Assembly: GCA_030549335.1 (NCBI GenBank)
Contig: CM060194.1
Coordinates: forward strand, 36,597,171-36,661,170
Origin: Pontederia crassipes
Lineage: Eukaryota > Streptophyta > Magnoliopsida > Commelinales > Pontederiaceae
DNA length: 64,000 nucleotides
Direction of reading: 5' to 3'
The notes beneath the pieces were generated by a model. It saw nothing but the letters and a program-made list of their open reading frames with translations. It was not told the origin of the DNA and made no database searches. This document shows positions 46,514 through 59,405 of this stretch, one piece after another (positions within the stretch are counted from its first letter, which is position 1; every line of letters begins with the position of its first letter). The translations under genes and the position numbers were made by a program.

Positions 46514-48730
46514 TATGTGATTAATTACATGCAAAAGTTTAAGTGGAGTTTTGAAGGCTACCATAAATAGATTTTCAAAAAAAATTGAAAAGATTTCATA
46601 ACTTTAGTAATAGTGGTATATTTCAAAACTTTGGCAACAATGGTAAATTTCAAAATTTTAAAAAGACAAAAAAAAATTATAATTAAATCACAATGGCATG
46701 TTCTATGAAAAATAATGACAGTTATGTTAATAGAAACATGCCATTGGGCTCCCCCAAACTTAAGCTCAACATTGTCGTCGGTGTTGTTTAAGTTGGAAGA
46801 GACTGAATTATCGAGTGTGTAGGGGCAGACGTCTGTTCTTCAGTTGTTCTTTCATGGCTTCAACACTCTTTGAAATGTGGATCAGTGAATTACTCTCCTT
46901 ACCTGTAGAAAAATACTTGATCATCGTCAGATTTTATAATAAGTAATAGTCATTAAAATTGACAAGGAGGAGAGCGTAAAATAAGTGGCATCTCTATAGT
47001 TGGGGGTATGTTCAGTGATTGTGGTTTCAGCATGAGTGGTGGATTCCCTAGCAATTGTTGGGGCTGCTTGGTTCCTGCAAAATAGAAAAAATAAAAATAA
47101 AATGAAATTATCAATTGGATTGCCTCCCAACAAGCGTTATTGTTTATAGCCGTGACTTTAAATCCATATTTTCAGCTTGGTGAGTCTTTAGTTGATGTCC
47201 AGCAAATTTGGCCATCTTTCCTCTGTCGAAAACAAAAGTCCTCTGTTTCACTCTAAACAGATTGGATCAAACAAAATTTGGCTTCTTGGAAAATAGCTTG
47301 AGCTTTGTCTTGAGTAGTTGAGTTTCAGTTTTAGCTTGATTCTTGTTCTTTAAGGAGTTGTGTTCCTTCATAAATTCTTCCTATGAATTTGAGAGTTCAG
47401 ATTCTCCATGATCTCCATCTTGTTTCAGCAATCACTTCTTGATTTTCCTTTTTTGAAGTGTGATTGCTATCATCTCTGAAGGTACTTGATCCAATAATAT
47501 GTCTTCAGTGACAATGTTACTTTTTTCAACTTCTAGTTTCTGCATTTCTTCCATGTAGACTTTATCTTGCTTCTCAATATGTTGGAATTTCTCATCTTGC
47601 AAACTCCTTTGTTGGGTTGTGCAAAATGTGTCTTCAGGACATTTTGGAGCATCAGTGGAGTTAGCCTTGACAGTTGAGAAGTACTAATTGCTTGCTTTAG
47701 ATTCAGGTGCAGACTTGTCCTTTTGAATGACCTCTATGTGTTGAGTTGTTGCCTCCCTTTCAGCCTTCTTCATTACATCATCAATTTTGAACTCTTCAGC
47801 TTCTTCGTTTTGAATTCCAATGAAATTTTTAGCTATAGAGAGCTCTTGTTCTTTAGTTTGTCTTTCACTTTCAGGTGGAATGACTTGAGTTTGTTCCTGA
47901 GGCCTAGCTTCAGCTTGTTCAGAATAAGTGCTAGAAAATTTCTTCCTCCAAGATTCTTGTTTTAGCTTCTAGACCTTCAACCTTATGAAACAACTTTTTC
48001 ATTGCTTCATTCTACCGTTCCTATTATTTAATTATCTCCTTCATCATCAACTCCATGTTTGACTTCTCTTCAAGTGAAATTATAGGATTTAGAGGCCCCA
48101 ATGATGGTGTTGTAGCTTGCTGAAATTGAACATGCAACGGTCTTGATTGTGTTTCAATTTCCTCCACCTTTATACACAGCTCCTTCATCATTTTACTTTG
48201 CTTCTTTTGTTGGTGCACCATGTTTTGAATCATAATCTTCAGCTAAAATTCTCTCATAGGTGCTGCTAGCTGTTGAAAGTTAGGTGGAATGACATTTTGA
48301 TATGTAGCCAGAAAAAAGTGATTCCATTTGATCATTCAACAGAGAGTGTGTATCTCACATTTGATTTTTATCATAAGTTGTAGTATAATGTTGTCCATTG
48401 TAAAAGAGATTATTTTTATAATCCCATGGATTCAAATCTTCGGCATAGGAATCAGAAATCTGGTTACTCCATTGACTGTTATGATTTTTTATGTGAAATT
48501 GCTCATTCATGATGAATGTAGGAGTGCATTTGGCTGCAATAGGCTTGGAAAGTTGTGAAAAGTTTCGGGTTGAACTTTGCAAGTGCATTTCCTACTACGT
48601 CTTCAATTTTAGAAACTAAGTTTCCCAACTTTCAGACTTTGGCATTTCAATTGAATAATAAGAATTTTGCTCATCCGGTGACTAGATTTAAAAATTCTAA
48701 TATGTTGGATCTAAGTTTTAATAATATATA
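46514..48730 (-). pseudogene. Gypsy gag-region remnant on the minus strand
   Basis: 'ttggattgcctcccaacaag' (47113), the complement of the 'cttgttgggaggcaa' motif common in Tat/Athila elements, sets the orientation. Short frames remain: 48024-48233 (Met/Lys/Glu/Gln-rich, predicted helical) and 48355-48588 (NHNSQWSN, SYAEDLNPW, a gag-linker-like composition). No complete domain. The frame is interrupted by the copia element on the right. Confidence 0.4.
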
Positions 48731-49928
48731 AAATTATACAAACCTCGAAAGATTAAAGTTAAAATGCTGAAAAAGTTTTTAAAAAAATGGATAACTTTAT
48801 GCACTACAATTTGATTAAATAATTAACTATGATCCTATTAGATTTTGGATGAATCATAAATATCAAAATTGTAAAAAATTCTATTAGCTTTCCATGGAAT
48901 AAAAAATTATCTCATTTGGATAACTGTACAAAACATTATGCTTAAAATAGTGCAGGGCGATTGACGTGCGGAACACCGGTCGACCTGCCCGCTAACACCG
49001 GTCGACCTGCCCGCTAACACCGGTCGATCGGTCTAGAACACAGGTCGATCGGTCAGTGCAGAAAATGCTCAATTTCAACAAGTAGAATGTTGAGACTGTA
49101 CCGGTCGACCGGTCCGGAACACAGATCGATCGAATATTATAGAATTCATCAACGGTCGTATTTTTTCATAAAAGAAAGTGTACCGGTCGACCGATCCATA
49201 TGTGCGGTCGACCGGCCTCCGGGTCAAATAAACAATAACGGTCAATTTTGAAAAAAAATTGTGAAATAATTTTTGGACGACTTTCTCACATGCTCAAGCC
49301 TATAAAAGGGGTGCCAAAGCCAAAAGCAAAAGTATTCATCCAAGCCTTAAAGAAAAACTTCAAATTATCAAAAGGAGATCATTCCTTGAAGTTTTCATTT
49401 TAAGTTTTCTCTTCTTTCTGTCTTCTCCTCTTGTGAGCTTAGCATTGTAAGAGAGAGAAACATTTTATTTAGAAAAATACTAAGAAAGCTCCTGTGTAAA
49501 AAAGGTTCAAAATCTTACTTCTTCAGCGAGAGAAATATATTAGCTTCATTGGAGGAGAGATGTGCCTTACCTCTCGAAGCGGAGAAAAGGTGATTGATGT
49601 AAAGTGCTTTCTCCCTTGCCTTATTTGGAACAAAGGAAGGGATTAGTAAATCTCCGACGGTCTCGAGGTCGAGAAGTCGGAGCGGAAATGTAGGTCAAGG
49701 TGTGGCCGAACCTCGTCAACAACCACCGTGTCTTTGCGTTTGATTTTCTCTCTCTCCACCGTTCATATTATGCTTATGATCTGAATTGCTTTATTTTAAA
49801 AGGTTTTAAAAAATCGGTTTTGTGCTTCTGCGATGATCTTTGTGAATTCGACTTTTTTTTTATTTAACACCAATCCACCCCTCCCCACTCAATTTTTATT
49901 TTTATTTAGTGCCCTTTGGAATCCTACA
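48731..49928 (+). repeat. 5' LTR of the copia element
   Basis: 1,198 bp, about 43 bp longer than its partner. Part of the difference is an extra copy of 'accggtcgacctgcccgcta' near 48975-49020. It contains several GGTCGACC palindromes and a probable TATA region 'tataaaagggg' at 49301. Confidence 0.85.
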
Positions 49929-50056
49929 ATTGATATCAGAGCGGGTTGCTCTTATTTTAATTTTTTTAATTATCTTGTTTTAAGATGTAATCATTTTTAG
50001 ATCTAGTCTTTTAAGATTCAATTATCTTATTTTAAGATTTAATCATCTTAGGAGCT

Positions 50057-51420
50057 ATGGCATCAAGTGGATTTATTTTCGTAGAAGGACAATCAATTAG
50101 TCATCCTCCCCTTTTAAATGCATAAAAATTTTAATGTTGAAAAATTAGGATTCAAGCATACATTCGTTCTATTGATATTAACATGTGGGATATCATTGAA
50201 AAAATTTATTATCTTCATGAAAAATTACCTACTGAACATGACGAATGACAAAAAACTTTTTCAAAATTGGATTGGAAAGCAAAGAATATTTTTTATCGTG
50301 CTTTAGATTCAACGAATTTCAAACGGATTTCTAATTGTGAAAGTGCAAGCGAAATTTGGAAGAAACTCATTACTACTTATGAAGGAACGGATAAAGTTAA
50401 ACAATCTAAATTAAATATTTTGAATCGTCAATATGATTCCTTCAAGATATATGAAAATGAATTCATAGATGATAAGTTGCTCGGTTTAATGATATTGTGA
50501 ATGGCTTAGCCTCTTTGGACGAGCTTAGAACTAACCCCCAAAAAATAAAAAATATTCTCAGGTCTCTCTCCTCCAATGGCATACAAAAAGGACGGTGATC
50601 GAAGAAAAGGATCTGAACAAATTGGATTTTAATAATTTTATTGGATCACTTCTAACCTATAAGATCGGAATCCAAAAAGAAGAAGAATCCAATGCTCTCA
50701 AAAAGAAGACATTGGCTTTAAAAGCAAACGAAAATGAAGATAACTCAAGTGAAGAAGAAGTTGACGAAAAGAAACTCGTCCGCAATACAAGAGAATTTGA
50801 CAAATATCTCAAGTTGGTGAAATGTAAAGAAAAGAGTGAGAAGCCGAAAAAATGATTATGTAAACATCACTCAAAAGACAAAAAGGAGACATCTCAGAAA
50901 GAGAAGAAGAAGACATATAAAGAGCCAAGTGAAGATGAATCAAATGACTCATCAAGCTCTTCTAGCGAAGATGCATAGTTGTGTCTAATGGTATACAACG
51001 ATGAGGTAACTTCAAACTATTTAATTTCAAATAATGACTCATCGAGGTTTTAATGTAAATGAAGAACTTTCCTCTCTCATAAAAAATATATTTTCAACTG
51101 AAGAGAAAAATGAAAAATTACTATATGAGATTGAAAAACTCAAAAATGAAATTGAAACTTTGGAAATTACACATGCATGTCAAATTGTAAAACTAGCATG
51201 TTTTTTAGTAAAGGTAAAGAAAGAAAATGACCTTTTGAAAAACTCACAAAATAAGACTATTTCTCATGTAACGACAAATAATCTTAGGAATCATTTTGGA
51301 CATGAAAATTCATATTGGAAATCCAATCATATATATGGTAGAAAATCACATCTCAAATGTTTTACATGTGAATTTTATGATCAATATGCATATCAATACA
51401 AAATAAGAAAATCTTCATAA
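50057..51420 (+). pseudogene. Copia gag (UBN2-type), broken into three frames
   Basis: The ATG at 50057 begins MASSGFIFVEGQSISHPP and meets TAA 22 codons on. The body continues in shifted frames: LDWKAKNIFYRALD, then RISNCESASEIWKKLITTYEG and KQSKLNILNRQYDSF, the signature of the copia gag domain that packages element RNA. Later come an acidic Lys-rich linker (50595-50855) and a coiled coil with a degenerate C..C-type finger (51034-51420). At least three stops or frameshifts. Sequence after 51420 has no pol motif. Confidence 0.75.
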
Positions 51421-52169
51421 TATGGGATGATATGAGTCCCGAAAAGAATATTATCTAACAAAATCGAACCCAAAGAAATTTGGGTACCAAAAGTTACTTG
51501 ATTACTTTTCAGGTATGCCTCACATGCAAAGGACATACGGAATTGGAAATGTGAAGGTACAAAGATTATGATAAAAGTATGATCTATTTTTTTATGTCAC
51601 TCAAAAATTTAAAATTACTATTTTTTTCTTAAAAAGAAACATATAAATGAAAATTGGTAATAGTGATAGGGGAGCATGATTAAATTTTATTTTGACATAT
51701 CATGGACATCATTGTTGAATCAAAGTTTTATGCCATATTTTGATTCTTAATATATTTTTTTGGCTTTCATAAATTAGTTTTCATCATAAAATAAACATAA
51801 ATTTAGAGGGAGTTATCTTTCAAAACTTGCAATACTCTACATGTCTATTATATGACAAAAGGGGAAGAATAATTTTTTTAAAAAAAAATTGATTAAGGGG
51901 AGTTATATATGGTTTCTTATATGTTTCATATATAAATTATTTTTTTTGATGAAATAAAAGTGGAAGAAATATAGGAGAAATATGATCTAAATATCACTTT
52001 ATATGAAGAGTTCCTTATAATTTATACTTATGTGAATATCTATCATTGTAAGGAAAGTTAAGTGTTAGGGGGAGTAAAATTGATTTTACAACTCATTTAT
52101 AACTTTTTTGCAACTTATACATTTTTCATATTTCTCGGTTTGTCTTCATAAAAAAGGAAAATTATATTT

Positions 52170-53324
52170 TGACGATACAAATCTCGAAAGATTAAAGTTA
52201 AAGTGCTGAAAAGTTTAAAGAAAAATGGATAACTTTATGCACTGCACTTTGATTAAATAGTTAACTATGATCCTATTAGTTGTTGGATAAATCATACATA
52301 TCAAAGTTGTGTTAGCTTTTCATAGAATAAAAAAATCATCTCATTTGAATAAGTGTGCAAAAAATTATGATTAAAATAGTGCAGAGCGATCGACATATCG
52401 GCTGGAACACCGGTCGACCTGCCTGCTAACACCGATCGACCGGTCCAGAACACAGGTCGACCGGTCAGTGCAGAAAATGCTCAATTTTAACACGCAAAAT
52501 GTCAAGACTGTACCGATCGAGGTACCGGTCGATCGGTCCGGAACACAAGTCAACCAGACATTGCAGAATTCACCAACGGTCATATTTTTTCATAAAAGAA
52601 AGTATACCGGTCAACCGGTTCATATGTGCAGTCGACTGACCTCCGGTTCAAATGAACAGGAACGACCAATTTTGAAGAAAAAAATTGTGGAATGATTTTT
52701 GGATGACTTTCTCAGTTGCTGAAGCCTATAAAAAGAGTGTTGAAACCAGAAGTAAAAGTATCCATCCAAGCTTTAAAGAAAAACTTCAAGTTATTAAAAG
52801 GAGATCATTCTTTAAAGTTTTTATTTTAAGTTTTCTCTTCTTTCTCTTTTCTCCTCTTGTGAGCTTAGCATTGTAAAAGAGAGAAGCATTTTATTTAGAA
52901 AAATACTGAGAGAGCTCCTGTGTAAAAGAGGTTCAAAATCTTACCTCTTGAGTGAGAGAAATAGATTAGTTTCATTGGAGAAGATGTGTGCCTTACATCT
53001 CGAAGCAGAGAAAAGATGGTTGATGTAAAGGGCGTTCTTCCTTGCCCCATTTGGAATAAAGGAAGGGATTAGTGGAATCTCCGACGGTCTCGAAGTCGAA
53101 AAGTCGGAGCGAGAACGTAAGTCAAGGTGTGGCCGAACCTCGTCAATAATCATCGTGTCTTTGCGTTTGAATTTCTCTCTAACTCCCCCGTTCATATTTG
53201 AATTGCTTTATTTTAAAAGGTTTTAAAGAATCGGTTTTATGCTTCCGTGACGATCTGTGTGAAATTGATATTTTTTATTTAACACCAATTCACCACCACC
53301 CTTGGTGCCCTTTGGGATCCTACA
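52170..53324 (+). repeat. 3' LTR of the copia element
   Basis: 1,155 bp. Starts TGACGATACAAATC and matches the 5' LTR throughout with scattered transitions and small indels, so the insertion is not recent. Confidence 0.85.
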
Positions 53325-54584
53325 TAATCAATTTTTGAAAACTAAAATGTTTTCTGCACAATTGAAACTCAAGAGAAAGTTGATAGAGTAGGTGCAGAAA
53401 TTCAAAATATGAAATTTGATATCTGAACTTTGAAATTTGAGATCAAACTAGAAATCTGAAATCTAAAATGTTGAAATTTGAAAGTCTGAATTCTAAAGTT
53501 TGATATCTGAAATCTAAATTTTGAAATATCAAACCTAATATGAGCATTCAAGAATAAAAAAAAGCACTTGTTCAGATTTATTTTAGCACAATAGGAGCTT
53601 AGGATCATATGATAAATGTGGAAAACTAAAATTTGAAATCTAAAACTAAGAATTTAGAATCTGCAATATGATATTTGAAATCTGATCTAAACAATCAAAG
53701 ATCAAAAGTAGACATGTTTAGTAATATTTTTGCACAATGATAGCATCAAAGAAGCTCAAGATTATTTGAACAAGTGTATAAATTTTGAGTCCTAAGATCA
53801 GACATTAGAAATTGAATTCTGAATTTGGAAATCATAAATCCAAAGTGACATTCCAGGATTAAGAGGCTAGTATGTTCAGCAATGTTTTTGCACAATATGA
53901 TATTAGGATCATAGAAGTCAGTGCAAAAATATGAAATCTGAGATAAAAATCAGAAATGAGTGGTTTAAAACTGAAAATAAAAAATCTAATGATAACATAC
54001 AAGGATCAGAAAATTAATATATTCAACAGTGTTCAAGAAATAAAAAACTGTCAAGTCCAACAATGTGTATAAGAATCCATGTCAGCAATTTCATAATACA
54101 ATTGTTCAACAATTTCATCAATAAAAATTTAGAATTCTAGAAATAGTTAGCATGTTCAACAAGATTATGCACTATGAAAACATAGTAGACACTTTGCAAC
54201 ATAAGTGCAAAATATGGAATTTAAAATCTGGCAGGATTCAACAAGATTTCTGTATTATAAAAATTAGTAGACACTTTGTAGCATAAATGTAGAATATGAA
54301 GCTTGAAAATTAATAATAAAAAATGCATGAATAGAATATTGAAGATGACAATTATAGGATTTAAGCGAAGACTTCTTTAACTAAGTAAAGAAAAGAAAAA
54401 TGCAGAAAGCTAACATCTACTTTAAACAGGAAAGAGAAAAAAAATAGCTAAACTACATGTAAACAAGATATTCACATCATGATGAAATATAAACAGTGAC
54501 TATAAACGAGACTCAGCTAGATCAAAATAAAAAATCAAATGTGATAATTCAACAGTTAGTCCTCGACAATGGCGCCAAAAATTT
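53325..54584 (-). other. Gypsy 5' internal leader (minus strand) and primer site
   Basis: Continuation of the minus-strand gypsy beyond the copia insertion. It is low in complexity, with repeated 'gaaatctgaaatct'-like words (53400-53700), and ends in the primer-binding site 54561-54577. No coding motif. Confidence 0.45.
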
Positions 54585-57500
54585 TGACTCGCATAAAGTG
54601 TGTATATCGTTAAACACATAAGAATGTTGAATGAAGTTTTAAATTTAAAAATCCTCTACACTATTATTACAAGAATCGAAAGTATACGGCATATCATTGT
54701 AGTGATCGATCCATAGAGACAAAGTTGAAATGTTCACACTTAATTAAACTGTTTGAAAGTAAAGCATAAGTCTATAGATGTTCTTCAAAATGAGAAAATG
54801 AAATGCTATAAATTAGAAATCACAACAAATAAGATTACACTAATTTTTATGGGTTTTTAATACTAAAGTAGAAAGAGAAGAGTAGCTAACATTAGGGCTG
54901 GGAAAATGTTTTCACTTGGAATTTATGTCCTCTCAACTTCATTTAGGATAAAAATGATTGAATTCCCCTGTATATAGTCAATCATTATGGGGAAGATACT
55001 CGACTTACCCGTGACACTCTTGTGCTCGCGACTATGATGCACACGTGAAGAAGAATAAGAACAGAGTACGAAAGTCATGATCAACATCTCCAGCCACTAG
55101 TTGGTTGGTTAGTTACACATTACAAAAATTAGAAAAGAAGGAAAAGAAGAAAGGAAAATATAAGAGAAAAGGGAGAAGGAGGCTGCTGGTGCAGCCACCT
55201 CTCCAACATCCTTCAGCAGGGATTCAAAACTTAGTCAAAATTCAGAGCTAATTGGAACTTCTTCTTCAATAGCCCTCTTGATATTTTATAGCCCAAGGGA
55301 TTGTGCCACACGTCCACTGCTTTTCCAATTGCTTTCTCATTTCTTTCTTCAGCTTTTCTAGTCAAAGAAAAGCCTGTGGTCCCTCCTGTTTCTTAGTTTG
55401 CCACCTGTCCAGAATCAACCAACAATAAAGAATCACTGTTGTGATCCTTCATGGTTGTTGCTGTGGTCCTTCATGCTCTTGTGATCTTGCATTGTCGTCT
55501 CCAGCTTGCCACCTATCTATTTGTCCCAATAAAAGGAATCTCCTGGTGGTCTTGTTTCTTTTTCCTTAGTTTGTCATCTGTTCATTGTCCTAGCAGTCCT
55601 TTTTGTCCACATCTGCCCATGAAGGTGGGGAGGAAGCTTCCTTTCTTTTGTGCAATGGGATCTATCATGTTGATCACTAGCTGATCACAATAGGTTTTTA
55701 TCCCATTTTAGATGCATAACTTTTGGTCAATTATGCTTGGAATGCATGGATTATGATAACTAGTTGATCTTTCTCATTTTATACTTGATTTCATATGCAT
55801 AGAGGCTCTGAATTGCCAAAATTCATAAATATTTCAATTCTATGTCAAGTTATCATTTTTAGGGCAAGTTATCACTCCAAATGCACAAGTTATTATTATT
55901 TTGATTTAGCTGATTTTTAGTGATTATTCTGCCCTAAATCCATTACCATCATGAATGAATCATATTTGGATGATCATATTTCAACTTGTGCAAAATTATC
56001 AATCCATTTGAACAAGTTATCATTTTCCAATGCCAAATTATCATTAAAAGGCAAAACTTTCATTTCAACATGCAAAACTATCAAATCTGCACAAAGGCAT
56101 TGAGCAATCATTATATTATTGTCCTAACTCATTGCTGTTCAAATTTGATCACATTTGGATAACCACAACTAAAGTTATGACAAGTTATCATTTTTAAGGC
56201 ATTAAGTTATCGTTTTGGCACCCAAGTTATCATTCATATGAAATCTTATCCACATTTGATTTCTGACCTCATTCACTTGCCATCCTAATTCCTTTGATGC
56301 TTTCAATGCTCTGAACCATCCATATTTGAATATTTTCCATGATTTATGCAAAGTTATCATTCCGGGTCTTCAAAAGTATTATATTGATTTACTTATTTCA
56401 CTTTCTTACATAACATCAGGTTTTATTTGATAATGGAGCTGGTCCTAGTATCTGTCATCTTCTTTATCTGTTTATTTCCTATTTGGGGACCTTGATGTCT
56501 GGTTTCTATCTTTTCTAGTAGAAAAAAACAAAGTTGCAAAAAGCTGGAAAAGGTAAGGGGGACCACTTCAAAAAGCTGTTGATTTTTGCAACTGGAATTT
56601 TAGATTGGATAGGTGGCTTTCATCCAATGCTATGGAACATTCTGATGCAAATCAAAGGGTGATAAGAGGCCATATATAAGCTGAAGAAATCCTGAAAGGG
56701 AAGGAGGCCGGCCATTGTGCAAAGGGGAGAGTTGATTGAGCTGATTGGAGCTGAAGTGTGGAGGAAGGCTGGCTGATTTCTACAGAACAGCCCTCATTTC
56801 AGGAGGGATTGCTATTATTCTTTATTCCATTGTGTATCTAGCTTTGTAATTATGAGGAGCTAAATCCTATGTCTCTAGGATAGGGTAGTAGTCTAGGTTA
56901 ATTGTGGATGGATGTAAACAAGTCTGAATTCCTGCATTGATTTCAATCATGATTTCCAATTTCCTGTTTCATATTAACCAGATTCTTGTCTTTGTAAGGT
57001 TCTACTTTTATTTACAACTGAGAAGTTATCATTTGATCTAATCTTGTTCAAAAATTAATTAAGAATCAATGCCAAGTTTCTAGGTTCTAATCCAATTAGA
57101 AATCTGAATTCTAAAATTTGTTTTATTCTCCCAAATCTGATTTCTGATTTTTGAATTCTGATTTAAACTGTTTTCTATCATTGTTGAGCCATGATTTAAT
57201 TGATAACTGAGAGGTTACTTATGGCTTTATTCTTGTTCAGAAATGAATCAAGAGACAATGGTGTTTCCAAGTTTATAATCCCTGATTTATTGCAAACTTT
57301 TGAATGCTGATTTCTGATTTTTCCCTTTGCTGATTTCCTAAATCTTTGGATTCTGATTTGCTATTGTAAACCCTTGATTTCATTAAATCACTGAGAAGTG
57401 AATCTTAGGGATACTTTGTTGTTCAGAGGTGAACCAAAGAGCAATGGCAAGCCTGAATTCCAATGAGTGACATGTGCTGAATTCCAATGTTTGCTAGGTG

Positions 57501-58781
57501 CTGATTTCTGAATTTTAATGTTGCTGATTTCTATTTTCCTGAATTTAAGGAAAATCTGATTGTCATTGTTAAACCCTACTTTAACCTATCACTACTGAGA
57601 GGTGATTATAAGGTTGTCTTGATGTTCAGAGATGGACCAAGAATGCAATGACATTTGTTGAATTCCCGTGTGTAATTAGGTGCTGATTTCTATCCAATTC
57701 ATTAGTGAAAATGTGGATTTCATTTGAATTTGCAGTTGAGAGGCTGATTTAAATCTTATAGTTTAGAGATAAACCAAGAAGCATTTGCACTAATATTTGA
57801 TTGATTTCATCCCTATTTAATTGATTGAAGCATTTCCATCATTTTCAAAGTACAATTGCAAGTTATCATTTCATATTTCACCAAATTACTGAAATTCAGC
57901 AAAGAGACTAAAGTTTGAGCTTCATGTTGACTTGATTTCAGTCAGGATCTCTTCTAATTCAACTTAGCTAATCAATCATATGAGAATATGATAATTAGTT
58001 TTGGATTAATTAAGCTGTGAAAATAGATTATTTCAAGTTGAGTTAAAATTGACATTTAATGATAACTTGTCCATTCCATCCATAATTAAGTTAGATGAAC
58101 ATCCCAACTCCTAGAAGAACCTTCCTCATTGATAGTTAAACTCCTTGAGCCTCTAGTTTAGCATTTACAATTTAGTTTTGATAACCTTTCAAAAATCTAA
58201 AAATAGTTATCATTTTAGCCCTTTTTAAAAATCGGCTTGCACTTTCTTTCAATTTCTTGAAATTTTAACTTTAGTTAAGGCTAACTTAGATTGTTTAGGG
58301 AGTCCTAGACTTCAAATCACCGAGGATACGATATTTGGGTAGACTACAATTGACCTGTATACTTGCAGTAAAAAGTGAATTAGGGGTTAAATCAAAAATT
58401 GGAAAAACTGAAATTTGACCCCAAAATCAGCAAGTTATCACTACACCTCTCTATTTCACTATCACATGCTGACGTGGAAAGGCACATTTTCTTTTATGTT
58501 TGCTAGTTTGGACAGCTAGATTAGTGAATATGGATTGTCTATCCTCAAATTTGTCTAAGTGTCTTGGTTGGGAGAATACATCTGTGTTACCCCATATTTT
58601 GTCGGTTGAGATTTCTACATGAAAAACAATTAAAACAAGTAATAATATCCTAAAAATACAATATTTAGAGGATGGATCTGGAGAAATAATAAAGCATGTA
58701 TTCAATCATGATAATATAGTAAAACATGGAATAAATGCATGTTGAATATAGATAAAAAGTATACATAATTTCTTCACATCA
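54585..58781 (-). mobile_element. Gypsy 5' LTR region with an embedded second LTR-like segment
   Basis: Outer edges: 'tgactcgc' at 54585 and 'cacatca' at 58781. A ~2.0 kb segment inside (56428-58440) starts TGATAATGG and ends GTTATCA, the ends forming TGATAA/TTATCA. It reads as a plus-strand LTR ('cctgtatacttgcagtaaaa' near 58354), so an LTR probably landed in an LTR. 55840-56390 is dense in 'aagttatcatt' words. No gene; the ORF at 55451-55684 is not recognised. Confidence 0.4.
57001..57790 (+). repeat. ~180-bp degenerate tandem repeat inside the LTR
   Basis: About five units, each with 'actgagaggtga'-type, then 'cttgttcagagatgaaccaa' then 'gcaatggcaag' words, and 'tgatttctgatttct' spacers between. 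Confidence 0.7.
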
Positions 58782-59385
58782 ATAAGATATAATATGCAAA
58801 AGGCTACATATTCGTGAAGCGTGTAATTGTGAAGGGTGTTCAAAAAATCTACAAATACAAAGGAAAAGATTCACAAGTTCAAAAGCTTCGAAAGGCCATC
58901 CACCTTGAACAAAGAGACTCCTGCTAGTACAAGTTTCAAAGCTTCTAAAGGCCTGCTGCTACCTAATGGGCAACACAATGGAAAATCTGGTGATGAGGCT
59001 ACTTCAACGTTTGAGCATCCTAAGCATGTTTACCTAAGAATGTGGACTATTATTACTTATTTCAATAGGAAATATGAGCGGTCACTTTTATCCGGAGAGA
59101 ACTCCTAGTATTTTTTATAAATAGTTCTGGCAAGAAGTTTTGTTGGTTATTTTGTAGTGCTTATTGGACTATTCAGTAGTATGCTTTATTATGTAAATTT
59201 TTTTTATGAATTCTTTTTTAACAGAAGTGTTATTCTAGTCAACTTAATGCAAAAAAAAAAAAACAACGGATAACCCACGAATCCGACTTGACCCGACCCG
59301 ACCCGTATATTGTCGGGTCGATTTGGATTTTATGATCCAAATGACATTAACCCAACCCGCCCGAATGAAATTGGGATCTGACCCG
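58782..59385. other. Remaining right portion of the outer hAT element
   Basis: The ORF at 58836-59108 is Lys/Ser-rich with no known domain. From 59265 the CGACCCGACCC-type subterminal repeat of the hAT family begins. Confidence 0.4.
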
Positions 59386-59405
59386 TGAACACCCCTAATT
59401 TCTTC

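Larger units (their letters stand above)
48731..53324 (+). mobile_element. Ty1/copia (SIRE-like) element lacking pol
   Basis: Two LTRs, 48731-49928 and 52170-53324, both ending in CCTACA, flank a 2.24 kb interior. A primer site follows the 5' LTR at once ('ttgatatcagagcgg', near-complement of initiator tRNA-Met). Gag fragments follow, but protease, integrase, RT and RNase H are all absent; the deletion point is about 51540-51670. No perfect 5-bp target duplication is seen (taata-like left, taatc right). It needs proteins in trans and its gag is itself broken, so it is inert. Confidence 0.85.
43895..58781 (-). mobile_element. Minus-strand gypsy element (Tat-like), nested and rearranged
   Basis: A primer-binding site is seen in reverse at 54561-54577 (read on the minus strand: tggcgccattgtcgagg). 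The LTR boundary 'tgactcgc' lies at 54585. On the far side, the polypurine region 'ctccaaacttaaacctttgt' plus 'ttgtcctcaagc' lies at about 44160-44195. LTR starts read on the minus strand as TGATGTGAAGAA occur at 44156 and at 58781 and share the next ~80 bases, which ties the two ends together. The internal region is broken by a CACTA element and a copia element. Left of 44156 a second copy of the polypurine region (43910-43950) marks a rearrangement. Confidence 0.55.
29771..59397 (+). mobile_element. hAT element expanded to 29.6 kb by nested insertions
   Basis: Left end 'taggggtgttcac' (29771) and complement of the right end (59397) 'taggggtgttcac' are identical. Both run into the CGGGTC/CGAGTC-rich subterminal DNA typical of plant hAT families. 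Flanking octamers are gtttcttc (29763-29770) and atttcttc (59398-59405), 7 of 8 matching the 8-bp hAT target duplication. A plus-strand hAT transposase remnant lies inside. The rest is filled by other transposons that landed within it: a solo LTR, gypsy pieces, a short hAT, CACTA and copia. An alternative is that these are ends of two different copies of one family, with the match by chance. Confidence 0.55.
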
